NCBI GenBank assembly: GCA_009699375.1
Contig: WLOF01000004.1
Location: 1-41,332 of the forward strand
DNA length: 41,332 nucleotides
Reading direction: 5' to 3'
Origin: Actinomycetota bacterium
Lineage (GTDB): Bacteria; Actinomycetota; Actinomycetes; Nanopelagicales; Nanopelagicaceae
Below, in pieces: positions 24,038 through 34,855 of the stretch. The notes beneath the pieces are model-generated. The model saw only the letters and a program-made list of their open reading frames with translations, was not told the DNA's origin and did not search any database. How positions within the stretch are numbered: the first letter of the stretch is position 1; every line of letters begins with the position of its first letter. The translations under genes and the position numbers were made by a program.

Positions 24038-24730
24038 ATGTCGCGTGCCAATCTCAATAAAGATCCTAAAGATGTGGCATCGATGTTTGACGGCGTTGCA
24101 AAGCGTTATGACTTCATGAATGATTTATTGAGTTTAGGTCGAACCCGCGCATGGCGGCGGGCGACAACGTCGATTATTGCCCCCACCTCTGGCTTAAAAA
24201 TTCTGGATCTCGCTGCCGGAACAGGGTCATCGAGCGCGCCATTGGCGCAGGCCGGGGCAGAGGTTATTGCCTCAGATTTCTCGGAAGGGATGTTGGCACA
24301 AGGTCGCGCTCGCCATCCAGAACTGACTTTCATCAAAGCAGATGCACTGAATTTGCCATTTCCAGAAGCCACATTTGATGTGGTCACCATTTCCTTCGGG
24401 CTGCGCAATACGGCAGATATTGATAAAGCATTAGCTCAAGCGCTTAAGGTGACCAAGCCCGGTGGCCGGCTAGTGATAGCCGAGTTTTCTCACCCCACAT
24501 GGAGGCCATTTCGAACGGTCTATATGAATTATTTGATGAAAGCCCTTCCTGCCATCGCCCGGCGTACGGCTAGCAACCCCGATGCATATGTGTATTTGGC
24601 CGAATCCATCAGGAGTTGGCCCGATCAAAGCGCCTTGGCTGAGCGTATTTCAGCTGCGGGCTGGTCTTCAGTGGCTTGGAAAAACCTCACGGGCGGAGTT
24701 GTCGCAGTTCACACTGCCATCAAGGGGTAG
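24038..24730 (+). CDS. menG: Demethylmenaquinone methyltransferase
   Basis: MenG (UbiE family) uses SAM to methylate demethylmenaquinone, the last step of menaquinone synthesis. From the ATG at 24038 the product is 230 residues. The family start [20 protein letters not shown] is clear, followed by the SAM motif [11 protein letters not shown], then [13 protein letters not shown] and [14 protein letters not shown]. The ORF track begins 12 codons earlier at TTG 24002, but those codons do not look like the family and have no ribosome site. No strong ribosome site precedes the ATG either. The gene is divergent from bioY and ends 42 bases before nuoA. Confidence 0.93.
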   Translation: MSRANLNKDPKDVASMFDGVAKRYDFMNDLLSLGRTRAWRRATTSIIAPTSGLKILDLAAGTGSSSAPLAQAGAEVIASDFSEGMLAQGRARHPELTFIKADALNLPFPEATFDVVTISFGLRNTADIDKALAQALKVTKPGGRLVIAEFSHPTWRPFRTVYMNYLMKALPAIARRTASNPDAYVYLAESIRSWPDQSALAERISAAGWSSVAWKNLTGGVVAVHTAIKG

Positions 24731-24757
24731 CGGTAATTGCATGTGCTTTTTGAACCC

Positions 24758-24763
24758 TAGAAT
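24758..24763 (+). promoter_or_regulatory. Putative -10 of the nuo operon (leaderless)
   Basis: TAGAAT ends nine bases before the nuoA ATG, inside the 42-base gap after menG. No Shine-Dalgarno is seen before nuoA. A TTGCAT 15 bases upstream (24737-24742) is a weak -35 candidate. Confidence 0.5.
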
Positions 24764-24772
24764 TTCGACACC

Positions 24773-25144
24773 ATGACTTCCGCGCCAAATCCCTACGTCC
24801 CAATCTTGGTGATTGGTGCAATTGGATTTGGGTTCGCAGCGTTCTCCGTAGGCGTAGCTGCAATAACAGGGCCAAAGCGTTACAACCGCGCAAAGCTAGA
24901 AGCGTACGAATGCGGAATTGAACCAAGTCCACAAGCAGCCGAAGGCGGACGCTTCCCAGTTAAATATTTCTTAACTGCAATGCTTTTTATTATTTTTGAT
25001 ATTGAAATCGTTTTCCTTTACCCATGGGCAGTCACCTTTGACAAGTTAGGTTTATTCGGACTTGTTGAAATGGGAATCTTTATTGCTACCGTTTTTGTTG
25101 CATACGCTTATGTTTGGCGCCGCGGCGGATTGGAATGGGACTAA
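24773..25144 (+). CDS. nuoA: NADH-quinone oxidoreductase subunit A
   Basis: NuoA is a small membrane subunit of NDH-1 (complex I). The 123-residue protein has three membrane segments (about 9-31, 65-85 and 93-112). It carries the conserved loop YECGIEPSPQAAEGGRFPVKYF, whose cysteine (C45 region) lies near the quinone site. It opens the fourteen-gene nuo operon. TAGAAT lies nine bases before the ATG, and there is no ribosome site, which suggests a leaderless message. nuoB follows after three bases. Confidence 0.96.
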   Translation: MTSAPNPYVPILVIGAIGFGFAAFSVGVAAITGPKRYNRAKLEAYECGIEPSPQAAEGGRFPVKYFLTAMLFIIFDIEIVFLYPWAVTFDKLGLFGLVEMGIFIATVFVAYAYVWRRGGLEWD

Positions 25145-25147
25145 CTC

Positions 25148-25702
25148 ATGGGTCTAGAAGAAAAATTACCGAGTGGACTTGTTTTAACAAGTGTTGAAAA
25201 ACTTGCGGGGTACATGCGCAAGAATTCTCTGTGGCCCGCAACTTTCGGACTTGCATGTTGCGCAATCGAAATGATGGCAGCTGGTGCTGGTCGTTATGAC
25301 TTAGCCCGTTTTGGAATGGAAGTTTTCCGCGCATCCCCTCGTCAAGCCGATCTCATGATTGTTGCTGGTCGCGTGTCAAACAAAATGGCTCCAGTGCTTC
25401 GTCAAATTTACGATCAAATGGCTGCACCAAAATGGGTTATCGCAATGGGAGCTTGCGCATCTTCAGGTGGAATGTTTAACAACTACGCAATTGTTCAAGG
25501 CGTAGATCACGTAGTTCCTGTTGATATTTATTTGCCAGGATGCCCACCGCGACCTGAAATGTTGATGGATGCAATTTTGAAGCTACATGAGCAAATTTAT
25601 GATGAAAAACTTGGATCAAACCGCGAAAAGATTATTAAAGAAGTTGAATTAGCTGCAATGAATGCCAAGCCAACTCATCAGCTCAAGGGCTTGCTGGCAT
25701 GA
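25148..25702 (+). CDS. nuoB: NADH-quinone oxidoreductase subunit B
   Basis: NuoB holds Fe-S cluster N2, the last electron carrier before quinone. The 184-residue product has the four ligands in place: C37 and C38 in [12 protein letters not shown]103 in [11 protein letters not shown] and C132 in [11 protein letters not shown]. It is a peripheral-arm subunit at the membrane interface, packed against NuoD. The stop overlaps the nuoC start (ATGA). Length is normal for Actinobacteria. Confidence 0.97.
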   Translation: MGLEEKLPSGLVLTSVEKLAGYMRKNSLWPATFGLACCAIEMMAAGAGRYDLARFGMEVFRASPRQADLMIVAGRVSNKMAPVLRQIYDQMAAPKWVIAMGACASSGGMFNNYAIVQGVDHVVPVDIYLPGCPPRPEMLMDAILKLHEQIYDEKLGSNREKIIKEVELAAMNAKPTHQLKGLLA

Positions 25703-26328
25703 CCGAAACGGGAATGTTTGGGGCGCAGGGAACTGGGGATACCTCTGGTTATGGAGGGTTAGTCCGCACGGCAGTTTCACCGGGGTCTAGCGAACGTCCC
25801 TATGGTGGTTATTTTGATGACATTGCAGATGACCTAGAGCGTGCTTACCCAGATTTTTCCAATGCTATTGAAAAGGTCGTAGTTGATCGCGGAGAACTCA
25901 CTCTTCATATAAAACGAGAAAAACTATTTGAAGTAGCAATGATCTTGCGAGAAAAATTACTTTTTGAAATGTGCTTGGGAGTAAGTGGAGTTCATTACCC
26001 AACAGATCTCAATCGTGAATTACATGCGGTTTATCCATTACTTTCAATAACTCGCAATCAACGTGTACGTCTTGAAGTTTCAGTGTCAGATTCCGATCCC
26101 CATATCCCATCACTCGTTGAAGTGTGGGCTGGCAATAACTGGAATGAACGTGAAACCTTTGACATGTTTGGAATTATTTTTGATGGTCACCCAGGCTTAA
26201 CTCGTATTTTGATGCCAGATGATTGGCGTGGACATCCGCAACGTAAAGATTATCCACTCGGTGGAATTCCTGTTGAATACAAAGGCGCAACCGTTCCTCC
26301 TCCAGATGAGCGGAGGTCATACAAATAA
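25699..26328 (+). CDS. nuoC: NADH-quinone oxidoreductase subunit C
   Basis: NuoC is a 30-kDa-type subunit of the peripheral arm that packs against NuoD. The 209-residue product shows the family region [20 protein letters not shown], then [21 protein letters not shown] close to the C-terminus. A Gly-rich N-terminal 35 residues is specific to the actinobacterial form. It is not fused to NuoD, unlike in Escherichia coli. The start overlaps nuoB, and nuoD begins at the last base of its stop (TAATG). Confidence 0.96.
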   Translation: MTETGMFGAQGTGDTSGYGGLVRTAVSPGSSERPYGGYFDDIADDLERAYPDFSNAIEKVVVDRGELTLHIKREKLFEVAMILREKLLFEMCLGVSGVHYPTDLNRELHAVYPLLSITRNQRVRLEVSVSDSDPHIPSLVEVWAGNNWNERETFDMFGIIFDGHPGLTRILMPDDWRGHPQRKDYPLGGIPVEYKGATVPPPDERRSYK

Positions 26329-27668
26329 TGAGTTCAATTACAGATCCGTATGCATCCTCACGTGAAACAACTGAAGGCACTGTTTTCTCAGTTACAGGCG
26401 GAGATTGGGATTCCCTCGTTACTGAAATCGGTGCAACTAAAGAAGAGCGCGTTGTTGTCAACATGGGGCCACAGCACCCTTCAACTCACGGAGTATTGCG
26501 ATTAGTTCTTGAACTTGAAGGTGAAACAGTTACTGAAGTTCGATGTGGAATCGGTTATCTGCACACCGGAATTGAGAAGAACACTGAATACAGAAGTTGG
26601 ACTCAAGGAGTTACTTTTGTTACTCGCATGGATTATTTGGCTCCGCTCTTCAATGAAGCGGCTTATTGCCTTGGCGTAGAAAAACTTTTAGGAATTACTA
26701 ACGACGTCCCAGAACGAGCAAGTGCTATTCGCGTCATGATGATGGAGTTCAATCGAATCTCATCCCACATGGTTGCATTAGGTACAGGAGCTCTGGAATT
26801 AGGTGCGCTTTCCCCAATGATTTTCTGTTTCCGCGAACGTGAAAAGGTCCTAGACATTTTCGAACTTGTTGCAGGTCTTCGCATGAATATGGCTTATTTC
26901 CGCCCAGGTGGAGTCGCTCAAGATTTGCCTGATGGTGCGATAGCGAAAATTCGTGAGAGCGTTAAAGAACTACGCCGGGATTTTAAAGATAACGTAAAAC
27001 TTCTTGTTGGTAACAGTATTTGGATGAAGCGCACAGAAGGAATTGGTTATCTTGATCTTGCTGGATGCACGACTTTGGGAGTTACTGGTCCAGTACTTCG
27101 CTCAACTGGCTTACCGTGGGATCTTCGTAAGACCGCTCCATATTGCGGGTATGAAAATTATAATTTCGATGTGATTACTGCCGATACTTGCGATGTATAT
27201 GGTCGTTTCCTCATTCGCATGAATGAATTAGAGCAATCACTTCGAATCATTGAGCAATGCGCTGACGTACTCGAAAAACTTGAGGGTGCGCCTGTGATGG
27301 TTGCTGACAAGAAGATTGCTTGGCCTTCGCAGTTGGCACTTGGTGGAGATGGTCTTGGAAACTCACTTGATCACATCCGCCAAATTATGGGCACTTCCAT
27401 GGAATCACTTATCCACCACTTTAAATTAGTAACAGAAGGTTTCCATGTTCCAGCTGGTCAAGTTTATTCAGCTGTCGAATCTCCACGAGGAGAACTTGGC
27501 GTTCACTTGGTATCTGATGGCGGAACAAAGCCATATCGAGTTCATTTCCGCGAGCCATCTTTCAACAACTTGCAATCAACTTCTGCAATGTGTGAAGGCA
27601 GCTTGATTGCCGACATTATTGGAGCAGTTGCTTCAATCGATCCCGTGATGGGTGGTGTTGATCGCTAA
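26328..27668 (+). CDS. nuoD: NADH-quinone oxidoreductase subunit D
   Basis: NuoD is the 49-kDa-type subunit forming the quinone pocket with NuoB. The 446-residue product shows [22 protein letters not shown], the conserved loop that holds the quinone-contacting histidine, then [14 protein letters not shown]. It ends in DPVMGGVDR, the usual DP(V)xGxxDR tail of this family. An acidic N-terminal extension of about 40 residues precedes the core. Both neighbours abut through TAATG overlaps. Confidence 0.97.
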   Translation: MSSITDPYASSRETTEGTVFSVTGGDWDSLVTEIGATKEERVVVNMGPQHPSTHGVLRLVLELEGETVTEVRCGIGYLHTGIEKNTEYRSWTQGVTFVTRMDYLAPLFNEAAYCLGVEKLLGITNDVPERASAIRVMMMEFNRISSHMVALGTGALELGALSPMIFCFREREKVLDIFELVAGLRMNMAYFRPGGVAQDLPDGAIAKIRESVKELRRDFKDNVKLLVGNSIWMKRTEGIGYLDLAGCTTLGVTGPVLRSTGLPWDLRKTAPYCGYENYNFDVITADTCDVYGRFLIRMNELEQSLRIIEQCADVLEKLEGAPVMVADKKIAWPSQLALGGDGLGNSLDHIRQIMGTSMESLIHHFKLVTEGFHVPAGQVYSAVESPRGELGVHLVSDGGTKPYRVHFREPSFNNLQSTSAMCEGSLIADIIGAVASIDPVMGGVDR

Positions 27669-28300
27669 TGTCATATTCATCAAGTCAGCAACAGACTATG
27701 GATTCAATCATCGCGCGCTATCCGCGTAAACGTTCCTCCATCATGCCTTTGCTTCATTTTGCACAATCAATTGATGGATATATTACAAACGATGCAATCG
27801 AATTGATTGCCAAAAAACTTGAATTAGAAGCAGCAGAAGTTTCAGCAGTCTCAACTTTCTACACTCAATATAAGAGAAAGCCAGTAGGCGAGTATCACGT
27901 AGGAGTATGTACAAATACCCTTTGCGCGGTCATGGGCGGAGATGCCATATTTGCTGGGCTTAAAGAGCATTTGGGCGTCGAAAATGATGGCGTTACTGCT
28001 GATGGAAAGGTTTCACTTGAACATATTGAATGCAACGCGGCGTGTGATTACGCACCGGTTGTTATGGCTAACTGGGAGTTCTACGACAATCAAACTGTTC
28101 AATCAGCAAAAGATCTTGTTGACTCAATGCGAGCTGGAAAACCAAAGCCACCAACTCGCGGACCAAATGAATTACATAACTGGAAAGAAACTTCTGCAGT
28201 TTTGGCTGGACTCAATGATGGTCATGCGAACGAAGGTGTTCAAGCAGGAGAGCCTTCACTACTTGGACTAAAAATTTCAAAGAAGGGAGCACAAGGATGA
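27668..28300 (+). CDS. nuoE: NADH-quinone oxidoreductase subunit E
   Basis: NuoE carries the binuclear cluster N1a in the NADH-dehydrogenase module. The 210-residue product has the expected ligands: C81 and C86 in CTNTLCAVMGG, and C122 and C126 in ECNAACDYAP. The thioredoxin-like fold includes VSTFYTQYKRKPVGEY. A C-terminal extension of about 60 residues follows the core, normal in this phylum. The stop overlaps nuoF, which has a good ribosome site (GAAGGGAG). Confidence 0.96.
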   Translation: MSYSSSQQQTMDSIIARYPRKRSSIMPLLHFAQSIDGYITNDAIELIAKKLELEAAEVSAVSTFYTQYKRKPVGEYHVGVCTNTLCAVMGGDAIFAGLKEHLGVENDGVTADGKVSLEHIECNAACDYAPVVMANWEFYDNQTVQSAKDLVDSMRAGKPKPPTRGPNELHNWKETSAVLAGLNDGHANEGVQAGEPSLLGLKISKKGAQG

Positions 28301-29598
28301 CAAAGTTAACTCCAGTGCTTTCTGCACATTGGGATGAGAAAGATTCATTTACTCTCGAAGGTTACAAGCGCCACGGTGGATACACAGCTTCTGCTAAAGC
28401 GCTCAAAATGGAACCTGATGCAATTATTCAACAAGTTAAGGATTCAGGTCTACGTGGTCGAGGCGGTGCTGGTTTCCCAACAGGAATGAAATGGGGTTTC
28501 ATCCCACAGGGAGATAACAAAGACCATTACCTAGTTGTAAACGCAGATGAATCTGAGCCAGGAACGTGCAAAGACACTCCGTTGTTGCTTGCCAATCCAC
28601 ATGTGCTGATTGAAGGAATGATTATTGGTTCCTATGCAATTCGCGCCAAGTACGCTTTCATTTACATTCGAGGCGAAGTCACACATGTTGTTCGTCGTAT
28701 GCAGCAAGCGATAGAAGATGCCTACAAGGCTGGATATTTAGGAAAGAATATTTTTGGTTCAGGTGTAGATCTTGAACTAGTTCTCCACGTTGGAGCAGGT
28801 GCCTATATTTGCGGAGAAGAGACTGCGCTTCTAGATTCACTAGAAGGATTCCGTGGACAACCACGTTTGCGTCCCCCATTTCCTGCAATTGCAGGCCTTT
28901 ATGCGCGACCAACAGTTGTTAATAACGTTGAATCAATTGCTTCAGTACCTTCAATCATTAGCAATGGCGCAGAGTGGTTCCAATCAATGGGAACTGAGAA
29001 AAGCAAAGGAATGACGCTTTATTCTCTCTCTGGCCACGTAGCTAATCCTGGGCAATTTGAAGCGCCACTTGGAATTACATTGCGCGAAATTTTGGAACTT
29101 GCAGGTGGTATTCGTAAGGGACATCAATTGAAGTTCTGGACACCAGGCGGTTCTTCAACTCCACTCTTTACAGTCGAGCATTTAGATACACCGCTTGATT
29201 ATGAAGGTGTCTCTGCAGCTGGCTCAATGCTTGGTACAAAAGCACTTCAAATATTTGATGAGACAACATGTATCGTCCGTGCGGTATTGCGCTGGACTGA
29301 ATTTTACAAGCATGAGTCTTGCGGAAAGTGCACTCCATGTCGCGAAGGCACATGGTGGCTCGTTCAGATTCTTAAAGATCTTGAAAGCGGTAAAGGTACA
29401 GAAGCAGATTTAGATAAATTAATTGACCTTTGTGACAACATCATGGGCCGATCATTTTGTGCTCTCGCAGATGGTGCAGCAAGTCCTATCGTTTCTTCTC
29501 TTAAATATTTCCGAAGTGAATATATGGACCACCTTCGTAATGGGGGATGCCCGTTTGATCCTCATGCTTCAACACTTTTTGATAAGGCAGGTGTGTGA
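28297..29598 (+). CDS. nuoF: NADH-quinone oxidoreductase subunit F (NADH/FMN-binding)
   Basis: NuoF binds NADH, FMN and cluster N3, so it is the electron entry point of NDH-1. The 433-residue product has [16 protein letters not shown] (51-66) for FMN/NADH binding and [19 protein letters not shown] (166-184). The N3 ligands are C342, C345 and C348 in [12 protein letters not shown] plus C388 in GRSFCALAD. All key residues are present. Its stop overlaps the nuoG start. Confidence 0.97.
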   Translation: MTKLTPVLSAHWDEKDSFTLEGYKRHGGYTASAKALKMEPDAIIQQVKDSGLRGRGGAGFPTGMKWGFIPQGDNKDHYLVVNADESEPGTCKDTPLLLANPHVLIEGMIIGSYAIRAKYAFIYIRGEVTHVVRRMQQAIEDAYKAGYLGKNIFGSGVDLELVLHVGAGAYICGEETALLDSLEGFRGQPRLRPPFPAIAGLYARPTVVNNVESIASVPSIISNGAEWFQSMGTEKSKGMTLYSLSGHVANPGQFEAPLGITLREILELAGGIRKGHQLKFWTPGGSSTPLFTVEHLDTPLDYEGVSAAGSMLGTKALQIFDETTCIVRAVLRWTEFYKHESCGKCTPCREGTWWLVQILKDLESGKGTEADLDKLIDLCDNIMGRSFCALADGAASPIVSSLKYFRSEYMDHLRNGGCPFDPHASTLFDKAGV

Positions 29599-31943
29599 TG
29601 ACGACAGAAGTTGTTGACATGATCACCTTAGTTATCGATGGTTTTGAAGTGAGCGTGCCTAAGGGGACACTCGTTATTCGTGCGGCAGAAAAACTTGGAA
29701 TTCAGATTCCTCGTTTTTGCGATCACCCGCTACTAGATCCAGTCGGTGCTTGTCGCCAATGTCTGGTGGACATTGAAATTAACGGTCGCGCGTTTCCAAA
29801 ACCACAAGCATCATGCACGATTCCAGTTGAACCCGGAATGATTGTTAAAACACAATTAACTTCTGCTGTTGCTCAAAAAGCACAAGAGGGCATTATGGAA
29901 TTTCTTCTTGTTAACCATCCTCTTGACTGTCCTGTTTGCGATAAGGGCGGAGAATGCCCACTTCAGAATCAAGCTATGAGTACAGGTCGTGGTGAATCTC
30001 GATTTGAAGGCAAGAAGCGTTTATTTGATAAGCCAATTAACATTTCATCTCAGGTGCTTCTCGACCGCGAACGCTGCGTACTGTGCGCTCGTTGCACACG
30101 TTTTTCTGAGCAAATTGCTTCTGATCCATTCATCACCCTCAACGAGCGAGGCGCATTACAGCAAGTTGGAATCTACGAGAATCAGCCATTCGAATCTTAT
30201 TTTTCAGGTAACACAGTTCAAATTTGCCCAGTTGGTGCACTTACCGGCGCTTCTTATCGATTCCAAGCTCGTCCATTCGATTTAGTTTCAACTCCTTCTT
30301 CTTGTGAGCATTGCGCATCTGGTTGCGCACAGCGCACAGATGTCCGCAGAGGTAAAACTCTTCGCCGTTTAGCTGGTGATGACCCAGAAGTAAATGAAGA
30401 ATGGAATTGCGATAAAGGTCGATGGGCATTTAAGTATGTAACCGCACTTGATCGCATCACAAATCCTTTAGTACGTGACGCCTCTGGTGAATTACGCGAA
30501 GCGTCATGGCCAGAAGCAATTGCTGCAGCTGCAGATGGTTTGAAAGGTAATCGAGTTGGAGTATTAGTTGGTGGTCGCGCAACTGTTGAAGATGCTTATG
30601 GTTATAGCAAATTCGCGCGAGTTACTTTAGGGACTAACGACATAGATTTCCGATCCCGAGTTTCCAGCGATGAAGAGCGCGAGTTCCTTGCCTCTCATGT
30701 TGTCGGAACTTCAACTACTTACCGCGATATTGATCGTGCAGATCATGTTCTCCTAGTTGGTTTTGAACCCGAAGAAGAATCTCCTATTGTTTTCTTGCGC
30801 ATGTTAAAGCACGTTAAAAAGCGCGCACTCAAGGTAAGTGCAGTCGCAACTAAACTTTCAATCGGAAATGAAAAATTGGGCGCAACATTCTTATCCGTTG
30901 CTCCAGGTAGCGAAGCAGATGCAATTTCTAAAATTGAACTCACTGCAAAGTCAGTAATTCTTGTTGGTGAGCGTGCATGTGAAAGCGCTGGTGCACTATC
31001 CGCAGTTGCTGCACTTGCTCATCGCACTGGAGCAAAAATTGGTTGGGTTCCTCGTCGCGCTGGTGAGCCAGGTGCAATTGCGGCAGGAGCTATCGGAAAT
31101 CTTTTGCCAGGCGGACGACCAGTCTCCGATCCAGCAGCAAGAGTCGATGTAGCAACCGTTTGGGGAGTCGATTCAATTCCTTCAGCAGTTGGAAAGAACG
31201 CTGATGAAATATTTGTAGCCGCAAAAACCGGTCAACTCGATGCACTCGTGGTTGGCGGCGTTGATCCTTTGGATAGTGCATTGAGTGCTGAAGCGCTATC
31301 TGCATTAGATCAAACTTTTGTTGTCAGTTTTGAAATTCGACCAAGTGCGGTAACAGCGCGTGCGAATGTAGTTTTCCCAGTTGCCGCTGTAACAGAAAAG
31401 TCTGGTTCATTTATGAACTGGGAGGGTCGTGCGCGGGAATTTGATACAGCAGTTGAAGGATCTTTACATCGAAGCGATGTTCGAATTCTTTCAATGTTGG
31501 CAGATGCAATGGGCAAATCAATTTCGCTTAACTCAGTCAAATCTGCATCTAAAGAATTTGCCTCCCTTTCTAAATGGGATGGTGCGCGCGCAACATTTAC
31601 TCCATCAACTTCTAAATCCCTTTCAGTGGGAAATGATGAAGCCCTCCTCACCTCATGGCGACGCTTGCTTGATGATGGATCTTTACAAGATGGTGAAGTG
31701 AATTTAGCTGGAACTGCGCGCAAGAGCGTTGTAGTAATTTCACAAAAGCGCGCCAGTGCACTTGGCGTTGTTGACGGAGACGCAGTCAAAGTTTCAAATT
31801 CTCAAGGTTCCGTAACACTTCCAGTTCTTGTCGAAAATATTCACGATGATGCAGTGTGGATGCCACGCAACTCTCGTGGCTCGCATCTTTTGGAAACGCT
31901 CGGTACTGCAAGTGGCACTCTGGTAAAAGTTGGGAAGGCATAA
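29595..31943 (+). CDS. nuoG: NADH-quinone oxidoreductase subunit G
   Basis: NuoG is the large Fe-S subunit. The 782-residue product opens with a 2Fe-2S ferredoxin domain (C42, C53, C56, C74). Next is the His-ligated cluster in [15 protein letters not shown] (H108, C112, C115, C121), then C161, C164, C167 and C211 for a 4Fe-4S cluster. C237, C240, C244 and C272 match CxxCxxxCx27C, the N7 motif. A degenerate molybdopterin-oxidoreductase domain fills the rest. The start is GTG 29595 (GTGA overlap); the ATG at 29598 is equally possible. nuoH begins at the last base of its stop. Confidence 0.96.
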   Translation: MMTTEVVDMITLVIDGFEVSVPKGTLVIRAAEKLGIQIPRFCDHPLLDPVGACRQCLVDIEINGRAFPKPQASCTIPVEPGMIVKTQLTSAVAQKAQEGIMEFLLVNHPLDCPVCDKGGECPLQNQAMSTGRGESRFEGKKRLFDKPINISSQVLLDRERCVLCARCTRFSEQIASDPFITLNERGALQQVGIYENQPFESYFSGNTVQICPVGALTGASYRFQARPFDLVSTPSSCEHCASGCAQRTDVRRGKTLRRLAGDDPEVNEEWNCDKGRWAFKYVTALDRITNPLVRDASGELREASWPEAIAAAADGLKGNRVGVLVGGRATVEDAYGYSKFARVTLGTNDIDFRSRVSSDEEREFLASHVVGTSTTYRDIDRADHVLLVGFEPEEESPIVFLRMLKHVKKRALKVSAVATKLSIGNEKLGATFLSVAPGSEADAISKIELTAKSVILVGERACESAGALSAVAALAHRTGAKIGWVPRRAGEPGAIAAGAIGNLLPGGRPVSDPAARVDVATVWGVDSIPSAVGKNADEIFVAAKTGQLDALVVGGVDPLDSALSAEALSALDQTFVVSFEIRPSAVTARANVVFPVAAVTEKSGSFMNWEGRAREFDTAVEGSLHRSDVRILSMLADAMGKSISLNSVKSASKEFASLSKWDGARATFTPSTSKSLSVGNDEALLTSWRRLLDDGSLQDGEVNLAGTARKSVVVISQKRASALGVVDGDAVKVSNSQGSVTLPVLVENIHDDAVWMPRNSRGSHLLETLGTASGTLVKVGKA

Positions 31944-33148
31944 TGAAAACAGCAGAACTCATTGGCCATGATCCAGGTTGGCTCATTCTTGTTAAGGGAG
32001 TACTTGTATTTGTTATTTGCGTGGTTGCCACATTGCTATGTATTTGGGCTGAACGTCGCATAGTTGCTCGGATGCAACAGCGCATTGGCCCTAACCGCGT
32101 TGGCCCTCTTGGCCTGGTTCAATCATTAGCTGACGGTGTAAAACTTGCGCTAAAAGAAGATTTAATTCCAGCGGCAGCTGATGTTGTAGTTTTCGTGATA
32201 GCTCCAATTATTAGTGCTACTACCTGCTTTATGGCCTTTGCTGTCATGCCCATGACTGGGGAAGTTAATCTTTTTGGACACAAGACAGCGATGCAATTAA
32301 CTGATATTCCAGTAGGTGTTCTATATGTACTAGCTATCGCTTCAGTTGGTGTGTACGGAATTGTCTTAGCTGGCTGGTCATCTGGATCGACTTACCCTCT
32401 CTTGGGTGGTTTACGTTCTAGCGCCCAAGTAATTTCTTACGAAGTCGCAATGGGTCTTTCACTTGTAGCAGTCTTTATTTATGCGGGATCAATGTCCACT
32501 TCGGACATTGTCGCTGCACAAGATAAGTGGTGGTATGCGGTAGTTCTCTTTCCTTCATTCGTGATTTATGTAATTTCAATGGTTGGTGAGACTAATCGTG
32601 CGCCATTTGATTTAGCAGAAGCTGAAGGTGAACTTGTTGGAGGATTCCACACAGAGTATTCCTCGCTGAAGTTCGCTCTTTTCTTCTTAGCTGAGTACGT
32701 CAACATTGTTGGAGTATCTGCTTTAGCTACAACACTTTTCCTTGGTGGCTATCACGCACTTCCTGGATTAACGTTTACAGAACAATGGCTGGGCGGTTGG
32801 TTCACAATTGTTTGGTTCTTAGGAAAAATTTCGCTCTTCTTCTTTATTTTCGTATGGCTGCGTGGAACGTTGCCAAGAATGAGATATGACCAATTCATGA
32901 AATTCGGCTGGAAAGTTTTAATTCCGATCAGTTTGTTCTGGATTATGGTGGTTTCAACTCTTCGCGTGCTTTCGTTGCGGGGAGCTTCTAGAATTTCTGT
33001 ACTGGCAGTTTCTGCCGGAATAGTCGCACTCGTGCTACTCATTAATGTTGGCTACGAAATGAGCAAAAAGAAATCCAAGAAAGTGTACGTCGAGCCAAGT
33101 GCGCCATCTTTTGCTATCCCACAAATACCAACGAAAATAACGGAGTAG
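31943..33148 (+). CDS. nuoH: NADH-quinone oxidoreductase subunit H
   Basis: NuoH is the membrane subunit linking the peripheral arm to the proton-pumping arm, near the quinone channel. From the ATG at 31943 the product has 401 residues and about eight membrane segments. Conserved parts are [20 protein letters not shown] and [25 protein letters not shown]. The ORF track starts 29 codons earlier inside nuoG; the TAATG junction fits the operon better. A short basic C-terminal tail follows the last segment. nuoI starts four bases after its stop. Confidence 0.96.
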   Translation: MKTAELIGHDPGWLILVKGVLVFVICVVATLLCIWAERRIVARMQQRIGPNRVGPLGLVQSLADGVKLALKEDLIPAAADVVVFVIAPIISATTCFMAFAVMPMTGEVNLFGHKTAMQLTDIPVGVLYVLAIASVGVYGIVLAGWSSGSTYPLLGGLRSSAQVISYEVAMGLSLVAVFIYAGSMSTSDIVAAQDKWWYAVVLFPSFVIYVISMVGETNRAPFDLAEAEGELVGGFHTEYSSLKFALFFLAEYVNIVGVSALATTLFLGGYHALPGLTFTEQWLGGWFTIVWFLGKISLFFFIFVWLRGTLPRMRYDQFMKFGWKVLIPISLFWIMVVSTLRVLSLRGASRISVLAVSAGIVALVLLINVGYEMSKKKSKKVYVEPSAPSFAIPQIPTKITE

Positions 33149-33152
33149 CGAC

Positions 33153-33773
33153 ATGGCTGAAAATAACGATCAACCAATTGAGTCATTCCGTCGAGATCTT
33201 GGACTTGAGGCAGTTCAATCTGCGCCTGTTCAAAACCATGGTCCTGCCAGCATTGGAAACCAATTAAAAGGCTTCTGGGTTACTTTCATTACGATGTTTA
33301 AGAAAGTAAACACAGTCCAATATCCAGAAGAACGTGAAGGCACTGCGCCTCGTTTCCATGGTCGTCATCAACTCAATCGACATGCAGATGGCCTTGAGAA
33401 ATGCATTGGCTGCGAACTCTGTGCTTGGGCGTGTCCAGCTGATGCAATTTATGTTGAAGGTGCAGAAAACACAGAAGAAAACAGAATGTCTCCGGGAGAG
33501 CGTTACGGCAAGGTTTACCAAATCAATTATCTTCGTTGTATTTTTTGCGGGTTGTGTATTGAAGCTTGCCCAACCCGTGCGCTCACGATGACAAATGAAT
33601 TTGAGCTAGCAGATAACTCTCGTGCGAGCTTGATTTATGAGAAGCAAGATTTACTTGCACCACTTCGTCAAGGAATGTTGATGCCACCTCACCCAATGTA
33701 TCCAGATATGGATGACAGTAATTATTACAAGGGTGATGTTCTCGGTGCACATCCTTCCCAGGAGCAGCCATGA
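33153..33773 (+). CDS. nuoI: NADH-quinone oxidoreductase subunit I
   Basis: NuoI is a ferredoxin-like subunit holding clusters N6a and N6b, passing electrons towards NuoB. The 206-residue product has two CxxCxxCxxxC motifs: [12 protein letters not shown] (C84, C87, C90, C94) and [12 protein letters not shown] (C129, C132, C135, C139). Both clusters are intact. The C-terminal segment after about 160 is a phylum-typical extension. The stop overlaps nuoJ by four bases (ATGA). Confidence 0.97.
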   Translation: MAENNDQPIESFRRDLGLEAVQSAPVQNHGPASIGNQLKGFWVTFITMFKKVNTVQYPEEREGTAPRFHGRHQLNRHADGLEKCIGCELCAWACPADAIYVEGAENTEENRMSPGERYGKVYQINYLRCIFCGLCIEACPTRALTMTNEFELADNSRASLIYEKQDLLAPLRQGMLMPPHPMYPDMDDSNYYKGDVLGAHPSQEQP

Positions 33774-34552
33774 TTCATCAAGCTTTAGCAATGGGTCATA
33801 CACAAACACCAGAAGCAGTTTTGTTTTGGGTTTTAGGGCCACTTGCCGTCTTGTCAGCTCTTGCAATGCTTATGGTTAAAAAAGCTGTCCACTCGGCAAT
33901 CTTGCTAGCTTGGATCATGATAACTCTTGCTATTTTTTATATCGCTCAAGATGCAGCATTTCTAGGAATTGTTCAGGTTGTCGTTTACACGGGCGCAGTA
34001 ATGATGTTGTTCCTCTTTATCTTGATGTTAGTTGGAGTTGAATCTTCAGAGTCACTCACAGAAACTATTAAAGGACTTCGTCCAATCGCGATTGTTGCAG
34101 CCCTTGGTTTCGGTGGTTTGCTTGTTTCACTCATTGGACATGCAACTATCGGCCGTGCGTATGTTGGTCTTGTTGATGCAAATGCAGGTGGAAATGTTCA
34201 AGCACTTGCAGGACTCTTATTCTCCAAGTACGTCTGGGCGTTTGAAGTAGTTTCAGCACTTCTTATAACTGCAGCACTAGGTGCAATGGTGTTGGCTCAC
34301 AATCACAGACTTATTCAGCGTCCAACTCAACGTGATCTTGCAACAGCTCGATTCCGCGGAACTTCATTGGCTAGGGCAGCAGGACTTCCTGGCCCAGGTG
34401 TTTACGCACTTCACAACGCAGTAGATGTTCCTGCCCTTTTGCCAGATGGAACTCCTTCACAAGCATCAATTTCTGCAACGCTAAAAGCTCGTGGAGATGT
34501 AATTGATTCTCGTCCATTCCAACTCAGCGCAATTGAAAACGAGGAGGAGTAA
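33770..34552 (+). CDS. nuoJ: NADH-quinone oxidoreductase subunit J
   Basis: NuoJ is a membrane subunit with about five segments. The 260-residue product shows [34 protein letters not shown], the most conserved part of the family, quoted here only in pieces: [16 protein letters not shown] soluble C-terminal extension of about 80 residues is longer than in Escherichia coli but usual in Actinobacteria. It overlaps nuoI at the start and nuoK at the end (TAATG). Confidence 0.95.
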   Translation: MIHQALAMGHTQTPEAVLFWVLGPLAVLSALAMLMVKKAVHSAILLAWIMITLAIFYIAQDAAFLGIVQVVVYTGAVMMLFLFILMLVGVESSESLTETIKGLRPIAIVAALGFGGLLVSLIGHATIGRAYVGLVDANAGGNVQALAGLLFSKYVWAFEVVSALLITAALGAMVLAHNHRLIQRPTQRDLATARFRGTSLARAAGLPGPGVYALHNAVDVPALLPDGTPSQASISATLKARGDVIDSRPFQLSAIENEEE

Positions 34553-34851
34553 TGAACCCAGCTAATTACCTTTACGTCTCTGCGCTGCTCTTTACTATTG
34601 GCGCGATTGGCGTTGTAGTCCGCCGAAATGCAATTGTTGTCTTTATGTGCGTTGAATTAATGCTTAACGCTTGCAACTTAGCTTTTGTAACTTTTGCACG
34701 AATCAACGGCAATCTCGACGGTCAAGTAGTGGCTTTCTTTACGATGGTTGTCGCCGCCTGTGAAGTTGTCGTTGGCTTGGCAATCATCGTGACCATATAT
34801 CGCTCACGTCGATCGGCATCAGTTGATGATGCCAGTTTGTTGAAGCGGTGA
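34552..34851 (+). CDS. nuoK: NADH-quinone oxidoreductase subunit K
   Basis: NuoK is a small membrane subunit (99 residues, three segments), related to MrpC of antiporters. The conserved [17 protein letters not shown] carries the membrane glutamate (in CVELML) used in proton transfer; a second glutamate lies in [10 protein letters not shown]. Length and motifs are standard. nuoL starts four bases after its stop. Confidence 0.96.
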   Translation: MNPANYLYVSALLFTIGAIGVVVRRNAIVVFMCVELMLNACNLAFVTFARINGNLDGQVVAFFTMVVAACEVVVGLAIIVTIYRSRRSASVDDASLLKR

Positions 34852-34855
34852 TCTC

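Noticed and set aside
31310-31789. 159-codon minus-strand ORF opposite nuoG
   Set aside because: It is antisense to the nuoG C-terminal domain and rich in Ser/Thr/Arg as expected of a shadow frame.
31856-31942. 29-codon N-terminal extension of nuoH in the ORF track
   Set aside because: It reads inside nuoG and is not like NuoH; the ATG at 31943 in TAATG fits the operon style.
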